Shown: positions 1 through 7,976, counted from the first letter of the stretch. The stretch: DNA of 29,011 nt from CAZCBD01 sp964496755 (GCA_964496755.1 CAZCBD010000008.1:1-29011), one strand, 5' to 3'. Translations and numbers: made by a program. The notes: a model not told the origin generated them from the sequence alone.

Positions 1-2
1 TT

Positions 3-239
3 ATAAAATTAATAAAATCCGGCATTCTTTTTTTGGAAGTTAAGAAAAAAAACGAATCCTTTTATCCAATCAACACAATCATAAAAGACACAAAAATACC
101 TTCTTACTTTGAAAGAAATAAACCTGCTAATTTAATTTTATGTAAAGATCGGAAAATTGAAATAAGCATAGTTAACGGATTCGTAATTTCTTCCGAGACA
201 AAAAACATCTCACATATTAACGGATTAAACATCAAGTAA
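3..239 (+). CDS. 3' end of an unidentified gene, possibly tRNA(Ile)-lysidine synthetase (TilS) C-terminal domain
   Basis: The frame is open from base 3 to the TAA at 237-239, so this is most likely the tail of a gene that begins upstream of the window rather than a small gene starting at the TTG at 33. The last ~50 residues contain DTKIPSYFERNKPANLIL, then KIEISIVNGFVISSETK. This resembles the C-terminal domain of TilS, which typically reads D-x-K-(I/V)-P, R, P-V-L, then I-W-V-G-x-R-I. TilS places lysidine at the tRNA(Ile2) anticodon. The match is a remembered motif pattern only; the catalytic N-terminal part is outside the window. Another fate for this fragment is possible. rpsU follows 81 bases downstream. 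Confidence 0.4.
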   Translation: MKLIKSGILFLEVKKKNESFYPINTIIKDTKIPSYFERNKPANLILCKDRKIEISIVNGFVISSETKNISHINGLNIK

Positions 240-304
240 TAATTGATTCTAATTAAATTTTTCAGTAAAATTAAGATCTATATTTTTTATAAATTAAAAA
301 CCTT

Positions 305-314
305 AAGGTGGTGA
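305..314 (+). promoter_or_regulatory. Strong Shine-Dalgarno sequence of rpsU
   Basis: AAGGTGGTGA differs at one base from the full complement of the 16S rRNA 3' end (AAGGAGGTGA). It sits six bases before the TTG at 321 and decides that unusual start codon. It is the longest Shine-Dalgarno match I noticed in the window. Confidence 0.8.
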
Positions 315-320
315 AATAAT

Positions 321-515
321 TTGGTAGGTATCATTCTACAAGAAGGTGAATCAATAGATAGAGCTCTTAAAAGATTCAAGAAAAAATACGAGCGCTCAGG
401 AGTTCTAAAAGAATTCAAAAAAAGAACTTTCTATACAAAACCTTCGATCGAAAAACGTATGAACCGAATTAAAGCACAAAGACGTGCTGCCAAAGAAGCT
501 CGTATGATGAAATGA
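321..515 (+). CDS. rpsU: 30S ribosomal protein bS21
   Basis: bS21 is a small basic protein of the 30S platform next to the 16S rRNA 3' end, involved in initiation. The 64-residue product has the family core: GESIDRALKRFKKKYERSGV at about 9-28, a YTKPS motif at 38-42, then a basic helical tail rich in Arg/Lys. Length is normal. The start is TTG, supported by the near-perfect Shine-Dalgarno at 305-314; no ATG or GTG lies at a suitable place. In Bacteroidia, bS21 is reported to help hide the anti-Shine-Dalgarno through a Tyr near position 54. By my alignment on YTKPS this protein has Arg54. A terminator follows at once, so it is probably monocistronic or last in its transcript. Confidence 0.93.
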   Translation: MVGIILQEGESIDRALKRFKKKYERSGVLKEFKKRTFYTKPSIEKRMNRIKAQRRAAKEARMMK

Positions 516-520
516 TTTTA

Positions 521-547
521 AGCCCCTTTTTATAGGGGCTTTGTTTT
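521..547 (+). terminator. Intrinsic terminator of rpsU
   Basis: AGCCCC, then TTTTTATA, then GGGGCT form a six-base-pair GC-rich stem (521-526 with 535-540). TTGTTTT follows. It begins five bases after the rpsU stop codon. Confidence 0.85.
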
Positions 548-639
548 AACACAACCTTGCAAACTAAATTGTACGAGTTTTATTTTAATTTGGATTTTTA
601 TTTTACGATGTTTGAAATAAACAATATTTTATAAAACAA

Positions 640-675
640 AACCCTTTAATCGATTAGCAATTAAAGGGTTTTTTT
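640..675. terminator. Bidirectional terminator between rpsU and rocD
   Basis: AACCCTTTAAT (640-650) and ATTAAAGGGTT (660-670) form a perfect 11-base-pair stem with a 9-base loop. T-rich tails exist on both strands: seven T in all at 669-675 on plus, and TTTTGTTTT reading minus. It can end plus-strand read-through and minus-strand rocD transcription. A second perfect but GC-poor inverted repeat (10-base arms, 2-base loop, 685-706) lies between it and the rocD stop and may assist on the minus strand. Confidence 0.8.
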
Positions 676-726
676 GAAAATTAAAAATCATTTTCCAAAA
701 TGATTTAAAATCATATTTTTCAAGAA

Positions 727-1944
727 TTAGGCATTATCAATTTCATCAATTGATTTTTTAATTATTGCAACAGCTTCGTGAATTTGTTCTTCGGTAATCA
801 CCAAAGGAGGTGCAAAACGGATAATATGGCCATGTGTTGGTTTTGCAAGCAAACCGTTTTTAGACATTTGAACACAAACATCCCAAGCTTCTTTTCCGTT
901 TTTAGGTTTAATTACAATAGCATTTAGCAACCCTTTACCTCTGACCAATTCAATCATATCAGAATCAATTTTTCTTAATTCATCGCGAAATAGCTCACCT
1001 AATTTTTCAGCACGTTCTGCCAACTTTTCTTCTTTTACAACTTCCAATGCTGCAACTGCAACTTTAGCAGCCACAGGGTTTCCGCCAAATGTTGAACCAT
1101 GTTCGCCGGGTTTAATTGTTAGCATAACATCATTATCAGCTAAAACAGCTGAAACAGGATAAACACCGCCTGAAAGAGCTTTGCCAAGAATTAAAATATC
1201 GGGACGTACACCTTCATGGTCGCAAGCTAATAATTTACCTGTACGTGCAATGCCTGTTTGAACTTCATCTGCAATAAACAATACGTTTGCTTCTTTACAA
1301 ATTTCGTATGCTGATTTTAAATAACCTTCATCGGGTACATAAACTCCGGCTTCACCTTGAATAGGTTCAACTAAAAATGCAGCAACTTCCGGATCTTTTA
1401 CTGCTTCTTTTAAAGCATCAAGATCATTATAAGGAATTCTTACAAATCCGGGTGTTAAAGGTCCGAAGTTATCGAATGAATCCGGATCGTTCGACATTGA
1501 AATAACCGAAATAGTTCTGCCGTGAAAATTTCCTTCGCAACAAATAATTTTTGTTTTATTGTTATCAATTCCTTTTACTACTGTTCCCCAACGGCGTGCT
1601 AATTTTAAAGCGGTTTCATCACCTTCGGCACCTGTATTCATAGGCAATACTTTATCGTAACCAAAATACTCAGTAATATATTTTTCATAAGGGCCTAAGC
1701 AATCATTGAAAAACGCACGTGAAGTAAGTGTCAATTTTTTTGATTGTTCTACTAATGTATTTACAATTTTCGGATGACAATGGCCTTGATTAACTGCCGA
1801 GTATGCCGAAAGAAAATCAAAATATTTTTTTCCTTCAACATCCCAAACAAAAACACCTTCGCCTTTTGCTAAAACAACCGGTAACGGATGATAATTATGT
1901 GCTCCGTATTGGTCTTCCATTTTAATAAAGTCTTGACTATTCAT
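727..1944 (-). CDS. rocD: Ornithine aminotransferase (ornithine--oxo-acid transaminase)
   Basis: This class-III PLP aminotransferase converts ornithine and 2-oxoglutarate to glutamate-5-semialdehyde and glutamate in the cytoplasm, linking arginine/ornithine breakdown to proline and glutamate. It is 405 residues, the usual length. Landmarks counted from the second Met: NTGAEGDETALKLAR near 103 (PLP phosphate region), EGNFHGRT near 137, DEVQTG at 226-231 (Asp contacting the PLP nitrogen), LGKALSGG with the Schiff-base Lys at 255, and GEHGSTFGGN at 280-289. Two ATG codons are adjacent. GGGAG (1950-1954) is only two bases before the first but five before the second, so I chose 1944. It has its own promoter candidate at 1996-2026 and a terminator downstream. 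Substrate choice within class III rests on overall resemblance to RocD. Confidence 0.92.
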   Translation of the reverse strand: MNSQDFIKMEDQYGAHNYHPLPVVLAKGEGVFVWDVEGKKYFDFLSAYSAVNQGHCHPKIVNTLVEQSKKLTLTSRAFFNDCLGPYEKYITEYFGYDKVLPMNTGAEGDETALKLARRWGTVVKGIDNNKTKIICCEGNFHGRTISVISMSNDPDSFDNFGPLTPGFVRIPYNDLDALKEAVKDPEVAAFLVEPIQGEAGVYVPDEGYLKSAYEICKEANVLFIADEVQTGIARTGKLLACDHEGVRPDILILGKALSGGVYPVSAVLADNDVMLTIKPGEHGSTFGGNPVAAKVAVAALEVVKEEKLAERAEKLGELFRDELRKIDSDMIELVRGKGLLNAIVIKPKNGKEAWDVCVQMSKNGLLAKPTHGHIIRFAPPLVITEEQIHEAVAIIKKSIDEIDNA

Positions 1945-1995
1945 CATTACTCCCTTATTTCATTTTAGAAATCAATTCATGTAAAAAAGAAAGGA

Positions 1996-2026
1996 TAAAT
2001 GTAATATCGGTAAAAATTAAAGGCAA
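1996..2026 (-). promoter_or_regulatory. Candidate Bacteroidota-type promoter of rocD
   Basis: On the minus strand TTG (2024-2026), a 20-base spacer and TACATTTA (1996-2003) match the Bacteroidota pattern TTG-N19-21-TAnnTTTG with one mismatch in the last base. It lies about 50 bases before the rocD start. Confidence 0.55.
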
Positions 2027-2045
2027 ATTTTATAGAAAAAAATCT

Positions 2046-4619
2046 TTATGAATATCGTTCAATATTTAACCATTGATCGATGGTCATTTTTAGAAAATTT
2101 ATATTTATCGGTTTTGAAATATAATCATTCATTCCGGCAGCCAAACACTTTTCACGGTCTTTCATACTTGAATTTGCCGTAACAGCAATAATAGGAATAT
2201 CCCTTATTTCACTATCCAACCCTCGTATTTCTTTTGTTGCGGTTAAACCATCCATCTCAGCCATTTCAACATCCATTAGCACTAAATCAAATTTACCTGT
2301 TTTTACTGCTTCAATTGCATCTATTCCATTTGAAACAGGATCAACAGCATATCCAACTTCTCTTAAAATTCTCAACTCTACATTTTGGCTTATCGGATTA
2401 TCTTCTACCAACAAAAGTCGTTTTTTGTTCTTTTGATTTGGAGTAAGTCGTGGTATTTCCAAATCGGCTTGCACTTCGGAAGTTACTTCCGATATTGATT
2501 CTGTTGTATCATCAATTAAATTTTCCGAAGATAAAATATTTATATTTTTGTCATCAAAAAGTTTTACTGCCGGTATTTTACTTGCATCAACAGTCAAATC
2601 ATCGGGTTTTAGATTTTGTTCGGCAACCTTAGAATCGGTTTTTTTAATTTCATCGTTTAATTTAATTTCATTATTTAATTTTAAATCAGACTCATCTTTT
2701 TCAAAATTAAATTCCTCGTAATGAATCGCGTCTTCTTCAAATTTAAAAGAAACTGTAAAAGCAAAAACCGAGCCTTCGTTTACTTTGCTTTTAACCTCAA
2801 TTTCTCCGCCCATCAAATTCACAAACTCTTTAACAATTGTGAGGCCCAAGCCAGTGCCTTTCGGGCGATGGATATTGCCTTTATCTTTAACTTGAGTATA
2901 GGGCTTAAATAAGTTAGGTATATATTCTTTCGGAATACCTGTTCCTGTATCGGCCACAGTTGTTCTAATCTTATTGTTGTGTAAATCAACTTTAATTTTT
3001 ATTCCGCCTTCTTTAGTAAATTTTATAGAATTACTGACTAAATTCAAAAGAATCTGACGATAGCGTGTATTGTCGCCATAAACAATAGATGGCAAATCTT
3101 GCGAATAATCAAATTTAATTTTTAAACCTTTTTCTTTTATTGTAGGAAGTATAATTGAAATCACTTTATCAATTTCTTCACGAAGATTAAAGCCTTTTTC
3201 GTCAAGTTCCATTTTGCCGGCTTCAATTTTTGAAATATCAAGAATATTGTTGATTATATCTAAAAGCGACTCAGCCGAAAGACGTGCATTATTTGCAAAC
3301 TCTTTTAATTCATCTTTGTTTTCATACATTTCATTTTCAATTAAAGTCAGAAAACCCAAAACGGAATTCATCGGTGTACGAATTTCATGACTCATATTTG
3401 CTAAAAATTGTGTTTTTACATCACTTGTTTTTTCGGCTCTATTTTTTTCGGTATGAGCAATATTTTTTTCGCGTTGTAATTTTTCTAATTCTTCTTTTAA
3501 TCCTTCTTCCTTTTTCAGTAACGATGAAATATCTTGTAAATTTCCTTCTATGCAAATCGGTTTGTTGTTTTTGTCGGTTAATAACCTCGAATTAATTCTC
3601 ATTTTTATTTCAGTTTCACCCGAGGCAAAAGTTAAATGGTAATTCTTAATAATTCCCTGTTTATTCAATAATTTTTGAAAAATTGCAAATTCTTCTTTAT
3701 CAACAACAAAATCTTCTAAACTTTTTTTATCATAAATTTCTTCCGGATGCAAGACTTTTGCAATTTTTAAAAATGCTTTGTTAGCATAAATTATTTTCCC
3801 ATCGTTGTTTAGTTTGAAAACAGGATCGGGAAGATTTTCAAGAAAATCTTTGAACTCAGCATTTTTCTTAATTTGTTCTTTCAATTTTTCTTCGATATTC
3901 CGATCGATAGCTTGTACTGAATCTTCCGGTAATTGGTTTTCACTTTCATTATCCGTTTTCAATTCCTCGCCAACTTGCTCTAAATTAGAATTTTTAATTT
4001 CATTTTCTCTTTTCGTACGCAATTTAAATACATGATAATTGCTTATCATCGATAAAACTGGAAGTACCCCTAAATTTATTATTTCGAAAGGATTCATTGT
4101 TTGCACAAAAATGTTTTTTTGCCTAATAGCAAAAACCGTTGAAAAGGTTACTATAAATTCTATAACAACCGTTAATTGATTTTTGGAATGCCAACCTATA
4201 AAAAAAGACATAACTAAAATTGTAATTGCCGCCAAATACGCATTCATTAAAAAACTATCCGGTAATTTATAGGCTACAAATCCAAACGAGAGGGTTAAAA
4301 TTAAAAATAAAGAATGCAACAATTTTTCCGAATTCAATTTACCTGAATCGGTTTGTGCAATTAATAAAATAACAAATGCGGAAACCGTTGCAAAAAGACG
4401 AGCTAAATACACTGCAAATGCAGATCTAATTAAATCTTGCACTTCAAAAATTAATGAATACAATCCGTGCAACGCTATTGCCAATGCAAAAAATATTACC
4501 GGTAAAAAAAAAGGCGAGTTCTTCTTTATATTTTTATTCGTCATTTCCAAATCATCTTCTTCTAAAAGATCTTTATCGCTAACTGATTTATCTTCTTTTA
4601 TTTTTTCTAAATTTTTCAA
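2046..4619 (-). CDS. Membrane hybrid sensor histidine kinase with PAS and receiver domains
   Basis: The protein has 857 residues. A charged N-terminus (1-34) leads into six predicted membrane helices (about 35-58, 67-88, 100-119, 124-143, 149-165, 180-198). A linker and a PAS domain (about 255-365) follow, then a coiled coil (366-400). The HisKA domain has the phospho-acceptor His411 in SHEIRTPMNS. The ATPase domain has an N-box (NLVSNSIKF, from 526), DTGTGIP (557-563) and GTGLGL (588-593). An acidic, repetitive linker (630-730) connects to a receiver domain with ED at 739-740, phospho-acceptor Asp783, Thr814 and Lys836. All residues for autophosphorylation and relay to the receiver are present. 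There is no output or Hpt domain and no partner regulator beside it, so the stimulus and target are unknown. It is transcribed divergently from the PAP2 gene. Confidence 0.92.
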   Translation of the reverse strand: MKNLEKIKEDKSVSDKDLLEEDDLEMTNKNIKKNSPFFLPVIFFALAIALHGLYSLIFEVQDLIRSAFAVYLARLFATVSAFVILLIAQTDSGKLNSEKLLHSLFLILTLSFGFVAYKLPDSFLMNAYLAAITILVMSFFIGWHSKNQLTVVIEFIVTFSTVFAIRQKNIFVQTMNPFEIINLGVLPVLSMISNYHVFKLRTKRENEIKNSNLEQVGEELKTDNESENQLPEDSVQAIDRNIEEKLKEQIKKNAEFKDFLENLPDPVFKLNNDGKIIYANKAFLKIAKVLHPEEIYDKKSLEDFVVDKEEFAIFQKLLNKQGIIKNYHLTFASGETEIKMRINSRLLTDKNNKPICIEGNLQDISSLLKKEEGLKEELEKLQREKNIAHTEKNRAEKTSDVKTQFLANMSHEIRTPMNSVLGFLTLIENEMYENKDELKEFANNARLSAESLLDIINNILDISKIEAGKMELDEKGFNLREEIDKVISIILPTIKEKGLKIKFDYSQDLPSIVYGDNTRYRQILLNLVSNSIKFTKEGGIKIKVDLHNNKIRTTVADTGTGIPKEYIPNLFKPYTQVKDKGNIHRPKGTGLGLTIVKEFVNLMGGEIEVKSKVNEGSVFAFTVSFKFEEDAIHYEEFNFEKDESDLKLNNEIKLNDEIKKTDSKVAEQNLKPDDLTVDASKIPAVKLFDDKNINILSSENLIDDTTESISEVTSEVQADLEIPRLTPNQKNKKRLLLVEDNPISQNVELRILREVGYAVDPVSNGIDAIEAVKTGKFDLVLMDVEMAEMDGLTATKEIRGLDSEIRDIPIIAVTANSSMKDREKCLAAGMNDYISKPININFLKMTIDQWLNIERYS

Positions 4620-4705
4620 AGTATTATCGAATTTTATATATCGTTATTGATTAAAATATAATTATATTAAATTAAATATATTTTAACCAATAATTAAATT
4701 TAAAA

Positions 4706-5269
4706 ATGATTAATTTTTTTGATTCTCTGGACCGGCTAATATTTGAATTTTTGAATCAAACAATTGCAAATCCACTATTCGACAAATTTTTTCCGTACAT
4801 AACTGATGTAAAACATTGGTATTTGGTTTATGTTGTTTTACTTTGTATTTCATTTTTCAAAGGTGGAAGAATCGGTAAAATTGCAGCAATCGGCACTATT
4901 TTTCTGATAGCGGCCTCAGATCAAATAAGTAGTCATTTATTGAAAAATTTATTTGCTCGCATACGACCTTGCAACGCTTTGGAAGGAGTTAGGTTATTGG
5001 TGGGAAAAACCTCTTCATATTCTTTTCCTTCTTCTCATGCCGTAAATAATTTTGCTGCGGCTGTTTTTTTTGCTCGCTTATTCCCTAAAATAAAATGGGT
5101 TTTACTTTCCGTTGCTAGCATAGTGGCTCTTTCCCGACCTATTGTTGGAGTTCATTATCCTTCCGATATAATTGCAGGAGCAATAGTGGGAGCAACCATC
5201 GGATATATTTTTTCATATTTTGCATTAAAGTTAAATAAATTGTTTGACGAAAAATCGAGATTAAAATAA
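4706..5269 (+). CDS. PAP2-family membrane phosphatase
   Basis: This is a 187-residue integral membrane protein of the type-2 phosphatidic acid phosphatase superfamily. All three active-site motifs are visible: K80-x6-RP at 87-88, SFPSSH with P108 and His111, and SRPIVGVHYPSD with R144, His150 and Asp154. About five hydrophobic segments surround them. Members remove phosphate from lipid pyrophosphates (undecaprenyl-PP), phosphatidate or phosphatidylglycerophosphate, and the motifs do not tell which. It is the first gene of a tight operon: its TAA overlaps the next ATG by one base. No convincing promoter motif was found in the 86-base, AT-only-like gap to the divergent kinase gene. Confidence 0.9.
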   Translation: MINFFDSLDRLIFEFLNQTIANPLFDKFFPYITDVKHWYLVYVVLLCISFFKGGRIGKIAAIGTIFLIAASDQISSHLLKNLFARIRPCNALEGVRLLVGKTSSYSFPSSHAVNNFAAAVFFARLFPKIKWVLLSVASIVALSRPIVGVHYPSDIIAGAIVGATIGYIFSYFALKLNKLFDEKSRLK

Positions 5270-6042
5270 TGAAAACTAAATTAGAAATTGCCGAAAGCTG
5301 GCTTCCGAGATACACTGGAACAAAATTAGAAGAATTCGGTTCTTTTATTTTACTGACAAATTTTTTTAATTATGTGAAAATATTTTCGGAAAAATTTAAA
5401 TGTGAAATTAAAGGCATTGGCAAACCTATGCAAACGGCAACAAACTCGGATGGAATAACAATCATAAATTTCGGAATCGGATCTGCCAATGCTGCTACAA
5501 TAATGGATTTACTAATTGCAATCAATACTGATGCAGTTCTGTTTTTGGGCAAATGCGGCGGTTTAAAAAACAGTACGGATATCGGTCATTTTATTCTACC
5601 TATTGCTGCCGTGCGCGGAGAAGGAACAAGTAATGATTATCAACCCATCGAAGTTCCCGCTCTTCCTTCCTTCCGCCTCCATCGTTTTGTTTCTGATCAT
5701 ATTATGGCACACGGACTTGAATATCGCACCGGTGTAATTTATACTACCAATAGACGTGTTTGGGAATGGGATAATCATTTTAAAGAATATCTGAAAAAAA
5801 TAGGTGTTATCGGAATTGACATGGAAACTGCAACTTTGTTCACAGTTGGTTACACCAATTCAATTCCCCGCGGAGCATTACTTTTGGTTTCCGATCTGCC
5901 GATGGATCCCGAAGGCATTAAAACCGAGGAATCGGATAAATTGGTAACTAAAAATTTTGTCAACTTACATTTGCAAATCGGGATTGACTCTCTACTGAAC
6001 ATAAAAGAACACCATGAAAATATTAAACATTTAATATATTAA
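5269..6042 (+). CDS. amn: AMP nucleosidase (PNP/UDP phosphorylase superfamily)
   Basis: The 257-residue protein resembles the short AMP-nucleosidase-like family of Bacteroidota, which hydrolyses AMP to adenine and ribose-5-phosphate. Visible landmarks are the glycine-rich FLGKCGGL near 92-99, the purine/ribose-binding GIDMETATLF with Met185-Glu186, and LVSDLPMDPEG with Asp209, the position of the purine-protonating acid in this superfamily. It lacks the long N-terminal domain of E. coli Amn (484 residues), as expected for this subfamily. The start overlaps the PAP2 stop by one base, indicating translational coupling. A related nucleoside or methylthioadenosine nucleosidase role cannot be excluded from motifs alone, but the C-terminal ESDKLVTKNFVNLHLQIG stretch fits the AMP-nucleosidase-like group. 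Confidence 0.8.
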   Translation: MKTKLEIAESWLPRYTGTKLEEFGSFILLTNFFNYVKIFSEKFKCEIKGIGKPMQTATNSDGITIINFGIGSANAATIMDLLIAINTDAVLFLGKCGGLKNSTDIGHFILPIAAVRGEGTSNDYQPIEVPALPSFRLHRFVSDHIMAHGLEYRTGVIYTTNRRVWEWDNHFKEYLKKIGVIGIDMETATLFTVGYTNSIPRGALLLVSDLPMDPEGIKTEESDKLVTKNFVNLHLQIGIDSLLNIKEHHENIKHLIY

Positions 6043-6055
6043 TTCGAGGTTGAGT

Positions 6056-6658
6056 ATGTTTGAAATTAAACCTTCAAAAAAATTGTACAAAAAAATAATT
6101 CTTACTTACGTCACGATTTCCTGTTTTGCAATATTGCTGGCAGGTGTAATAATCCTAATTTCCTCTATTGTAAAAGATGGTAATCCGCAAAAAGCTTCAG
6201 AAGTTGTTTCTTGGATTTTCGGTCTGTTGATTTTTGTTATTTGGCTTTTTGGGCCATGGCTTTCTAAAGTTTGGTTCAGGAATTTAAGCTACCTGATTGA
6301 TGACAAAAAAATTACTTTGCGCACCGGAATTCTCAGTCGCGTTGAACGAAATATCCCCTATCGCGGTATAACCGATTTCACTTTACACAAATCTTTATTC
6401 GACCGATATCTTGGAATTGCAACAATAAAAATTCAAACTGCCGGACAAAGCCCGACAGCGAGCGGCTATGAAGCTATGCTTGCGGGTTTAGAAGATTACA
6501 ACCAACTTTATTTGAAACTGAAACAACATATCAATAAAGAAAAAGATGCCCCCGGAATTACTAATGAATCTCTTTACTCCGAATCTGAATTGCTAACTAA
6601 AATTCTTATGGAACTTAAGGCCTTTAGAGAAATAATTGAACAAGAGAGAAACAAATGA
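6056..6658 (+). CDS. Membrane protein with bacterial PH domain (bPH2/DUF304, YdbS-like)
   Basis: The 200-residue product has two membrane helices (about 15-40 and 60-82 counted from this Met) and then a bPH2-like beta-rich domain containing LIDDKKITLRTGILSRVERN and IPYRGITDFTLHKSLFDRYLG. A charged helical tail follows. YdbS/YdbT-type bPH2 proteins are membrane-associated and their biochemical role is poorly known. I chose the ATG at 6056, six bases after GAGG (6046-6049); the in-frame TTG at 6050 touches that site directly and has no spacing. The stop overlaps the next ATG (ATGA). It is the third gene of the PAP2-amn operon. Confidence 0.78.
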   Translation: MFEIKPSKKLYKKIILTYVTISCFAILLAGVIILISSIVKDGNPQKASEVVSWIFGLLIFVIWLFGPWLSKVWFRNLSYLIDDKKITLRTGILSRVERNIPYRGITDFTLHKSLFDRYLGIATIKIQTAGQSPTASGYEAMLAGLEDYNQLYLKLKQHINKEKDAPGITNESLYSESELLTKILMELKAFREIIEQERNK

Positions 6659-7359
6659 AAAATACCATACTACTTTTATTGCTATTTTCTTTGATTGCTT
6701 GTCAAAAACAAGTTACCAACTTAGAACCAGCAGCTTCAAATGATTTTACTTTTCAAATTTCCACAAAACAAAATTTGATTGATTCCGAATACTACCGAAA
6801 TTACTCATTGAAAAACTATTTAACCAATGGCAATTTTGGTATCGGCACTTTAAATGGTGTTGACGGTGAATTAATTATACTTGATGGAATTGCTTACAGA
6901 GTAGATTACAACGGAAAGGTAAACAGGCCGGAGTTAACCAAAAACATACCTTTCGGCAATATTAAGTTTTTTGTTGCCGATACAACTTTCTTTTTTTCTT
7001 CCGATTCACTTGATAAATTTAAAGAAAAAATTCAACCTTTAATGAAAAGCGAAATAGCTGCAATTAAAGTAACCGGCAAATTTAATTTTTTAAAAACCCG
7101 CAGTGTACCGAAACAACCGCCACATGGCAAAACCTTAGCCGAAATAATTGCAGTTCAAAATATTTTCGAGTTCAAAAATATTGAGGCAACTCTTGTAGGA
7201 TTTTATATTTCAGATCAGCTGGATAAATTAAACTTTCCCGGCTTTCATTTACATAGTCTTTTAAATGATAAAACCGGCGGCGGACATTTATTGGATTGTG
7301 TGTTTGACAGTGTACAAGTTCAAATCGATTTTTCCGATGGATTAAAAATCTTGTTTTAA
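6655..7359 (+). CDS. Lipoprotein alpha-acetolactate decarboxylase
   Basis: This is the enzyme that turns 2-acetolactate into acetoin and CO2 (BudA/AlsD family). The N-terminus is a lipoprotein signal ending in SLIAC with Cys16, so the enzyme should be anchored outside the cytoplasm. Family motifs: FGIGTLNGVDGELIILDG (61-78, Glu72), SEIAAIKVTGKF (132-143), RSVPKQPP (Arg149 on) and GFHLHSLLNDKTGGGHLLD with the zinc ligands His198, His200 and His211. The protein is 234 residues with the signal and ends 23 residues after His211. The Brevibacillus enzyme continues much further and uses a Glu from that tail. No acetolactate synthase lies nearby. It is the last gene of the operon, starting with an ATGA overlap and overlapping convergent tetR by four bases. 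Confidence 0.85.
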   Translation: MKNTILLLLLFSLIACQKQVTNLEPAASNDFTFQISTKQNLIDSEYYRNYSLKNYLTNGNFGIGTLNGVDGELIILDGIAYRVDYNGKVNRPELTKNIPFGNIKFFVADTTFFFSSDSLDKFKEKIQPLMKSEIAAIKVTGKFNFLKTRSVPKQPPHGKTLAEIIAVQNIFEFKNIEATLVGFYISDQLDKLNFPGFHLHSLLNDKTGGGHLLDCVFDSVQVQIDFSDGLKILF

Positions 7360-7955
7360 TGTATTTTATGCTCCAATTGTTCTTTTGAATATTGGAGCAT
7401 AATTTGTTTTTTTATTTTCTTAATCGGATAAACTTCCGGCAACATTAAATAATGAAGAATAATACCATCTAAACTTGCGGCAAGAATTTTTGCCTCGGTC
7501 GGTGCATTTTTAATTCTAATTTTTTTAAATGGTTTTTCAACTAATTTATAAAAGCGTTCAGCTGAAGAATTTAATCGCTGTTTTATTGTTGATAACACTG
7601 AAGGCTGAAATGCAAGTCCGGTATAAAGCAACCACATTTCTTTGTTTTGCTCAATCATTTCAAGAGTTAACTTAATTATGGTTTGAATTTGTTCATACGG
7701 ATCAGAAATCTTGGATAAGGCCCGCTCAAAAACATTAAATTCATCAAATAACTGCATCAACAATATTTCAAGAATATGTTGTTTACTTTTAAAATAATTA
7801 TAAGCTAAACCTTTGGAAACACCGGCAGCTTTGGCAATATCATTAATTGAAGTACCTGAATATCCGTTTTGAGCAAACAATTTAAAGGCTGCCTTTAATA
7901 TCTGTTCTCTCGATGATTCACGCATTTTTTCAAATTGTTCTTTTGTACGGGGCAT
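7356..7955 (-). CDS. TetR/AcrR-family transcriptional regulator
   Basis: The 199-residue product begins MPRTKEQFEKMRESSREQIL, a common TetR opening. The DNA-binding helix-turn-helix follows at about 36-57 (TSINDIAKAAGVSKGLAYNYFKSK), and the C-terminal part is an all-helical ligand domain of ordinary length. I chose the ATG at 7955; an in-frame TTG at 7991 would add 12 atypical residues and lie inside a palindrome (7977-7990) that looks regulatory. The gene is divergent from the LolA-like operon, whose promoter carries a 20-base palindrome, so it probably represses that operon and possibly itself. The ligand is unknown; lipids or membrane-active compounds would fit the operon. Its 3' end holds the terminator of the convergent operon. 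Confidence 0.92.
   Translation of the reverse strand: MPRTKEQFEKMRESSREQILKAAFKLFAQNGYSGTSINDIAKAAGVSKGLAYNYFKSKQHILEILLMQLFDEFNVFERALSKISDPYEQIQTIIKLTLEMIEQNKEMWLLYTGLAFQPSVLSTIKQRLNSSAERFYKLVEKPFKKIRIKNAPTEAKILAASLDGIILHYLMLPEVYPIKKIKKQIMLQYSKEQLEHKIH
7366..7412 (+). terminator. Intrinsic terminator of the PAP2-to-decarboxylase operon, inside tetR
   Basis: TTATGCTCCAAT (7366-7377) and ATTGGAGCATAA (7391-7402) make a perfect 12-base-pair stem with a 13-base loop. TTTGTTTTTTTA follows on plus. It starts seven bases after the decarboxylase stop and lies within the 3' coding part of the opposing tetR gene. The minus side has no T-tract, so it works in the plus direction only. Confidence 0.85.
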
Positions 7956-7976
7956 ATTTTCACTATTTATATCGAA

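Noticed and set aside
685..706. Perfect AT-rich inverted repeat as a protein-binding site
   Set aside because: Its two-base loop, AT-only arms and position just after the rocD stop make an accessory terminator hairpin or chance in AT-rich DNA more likely.
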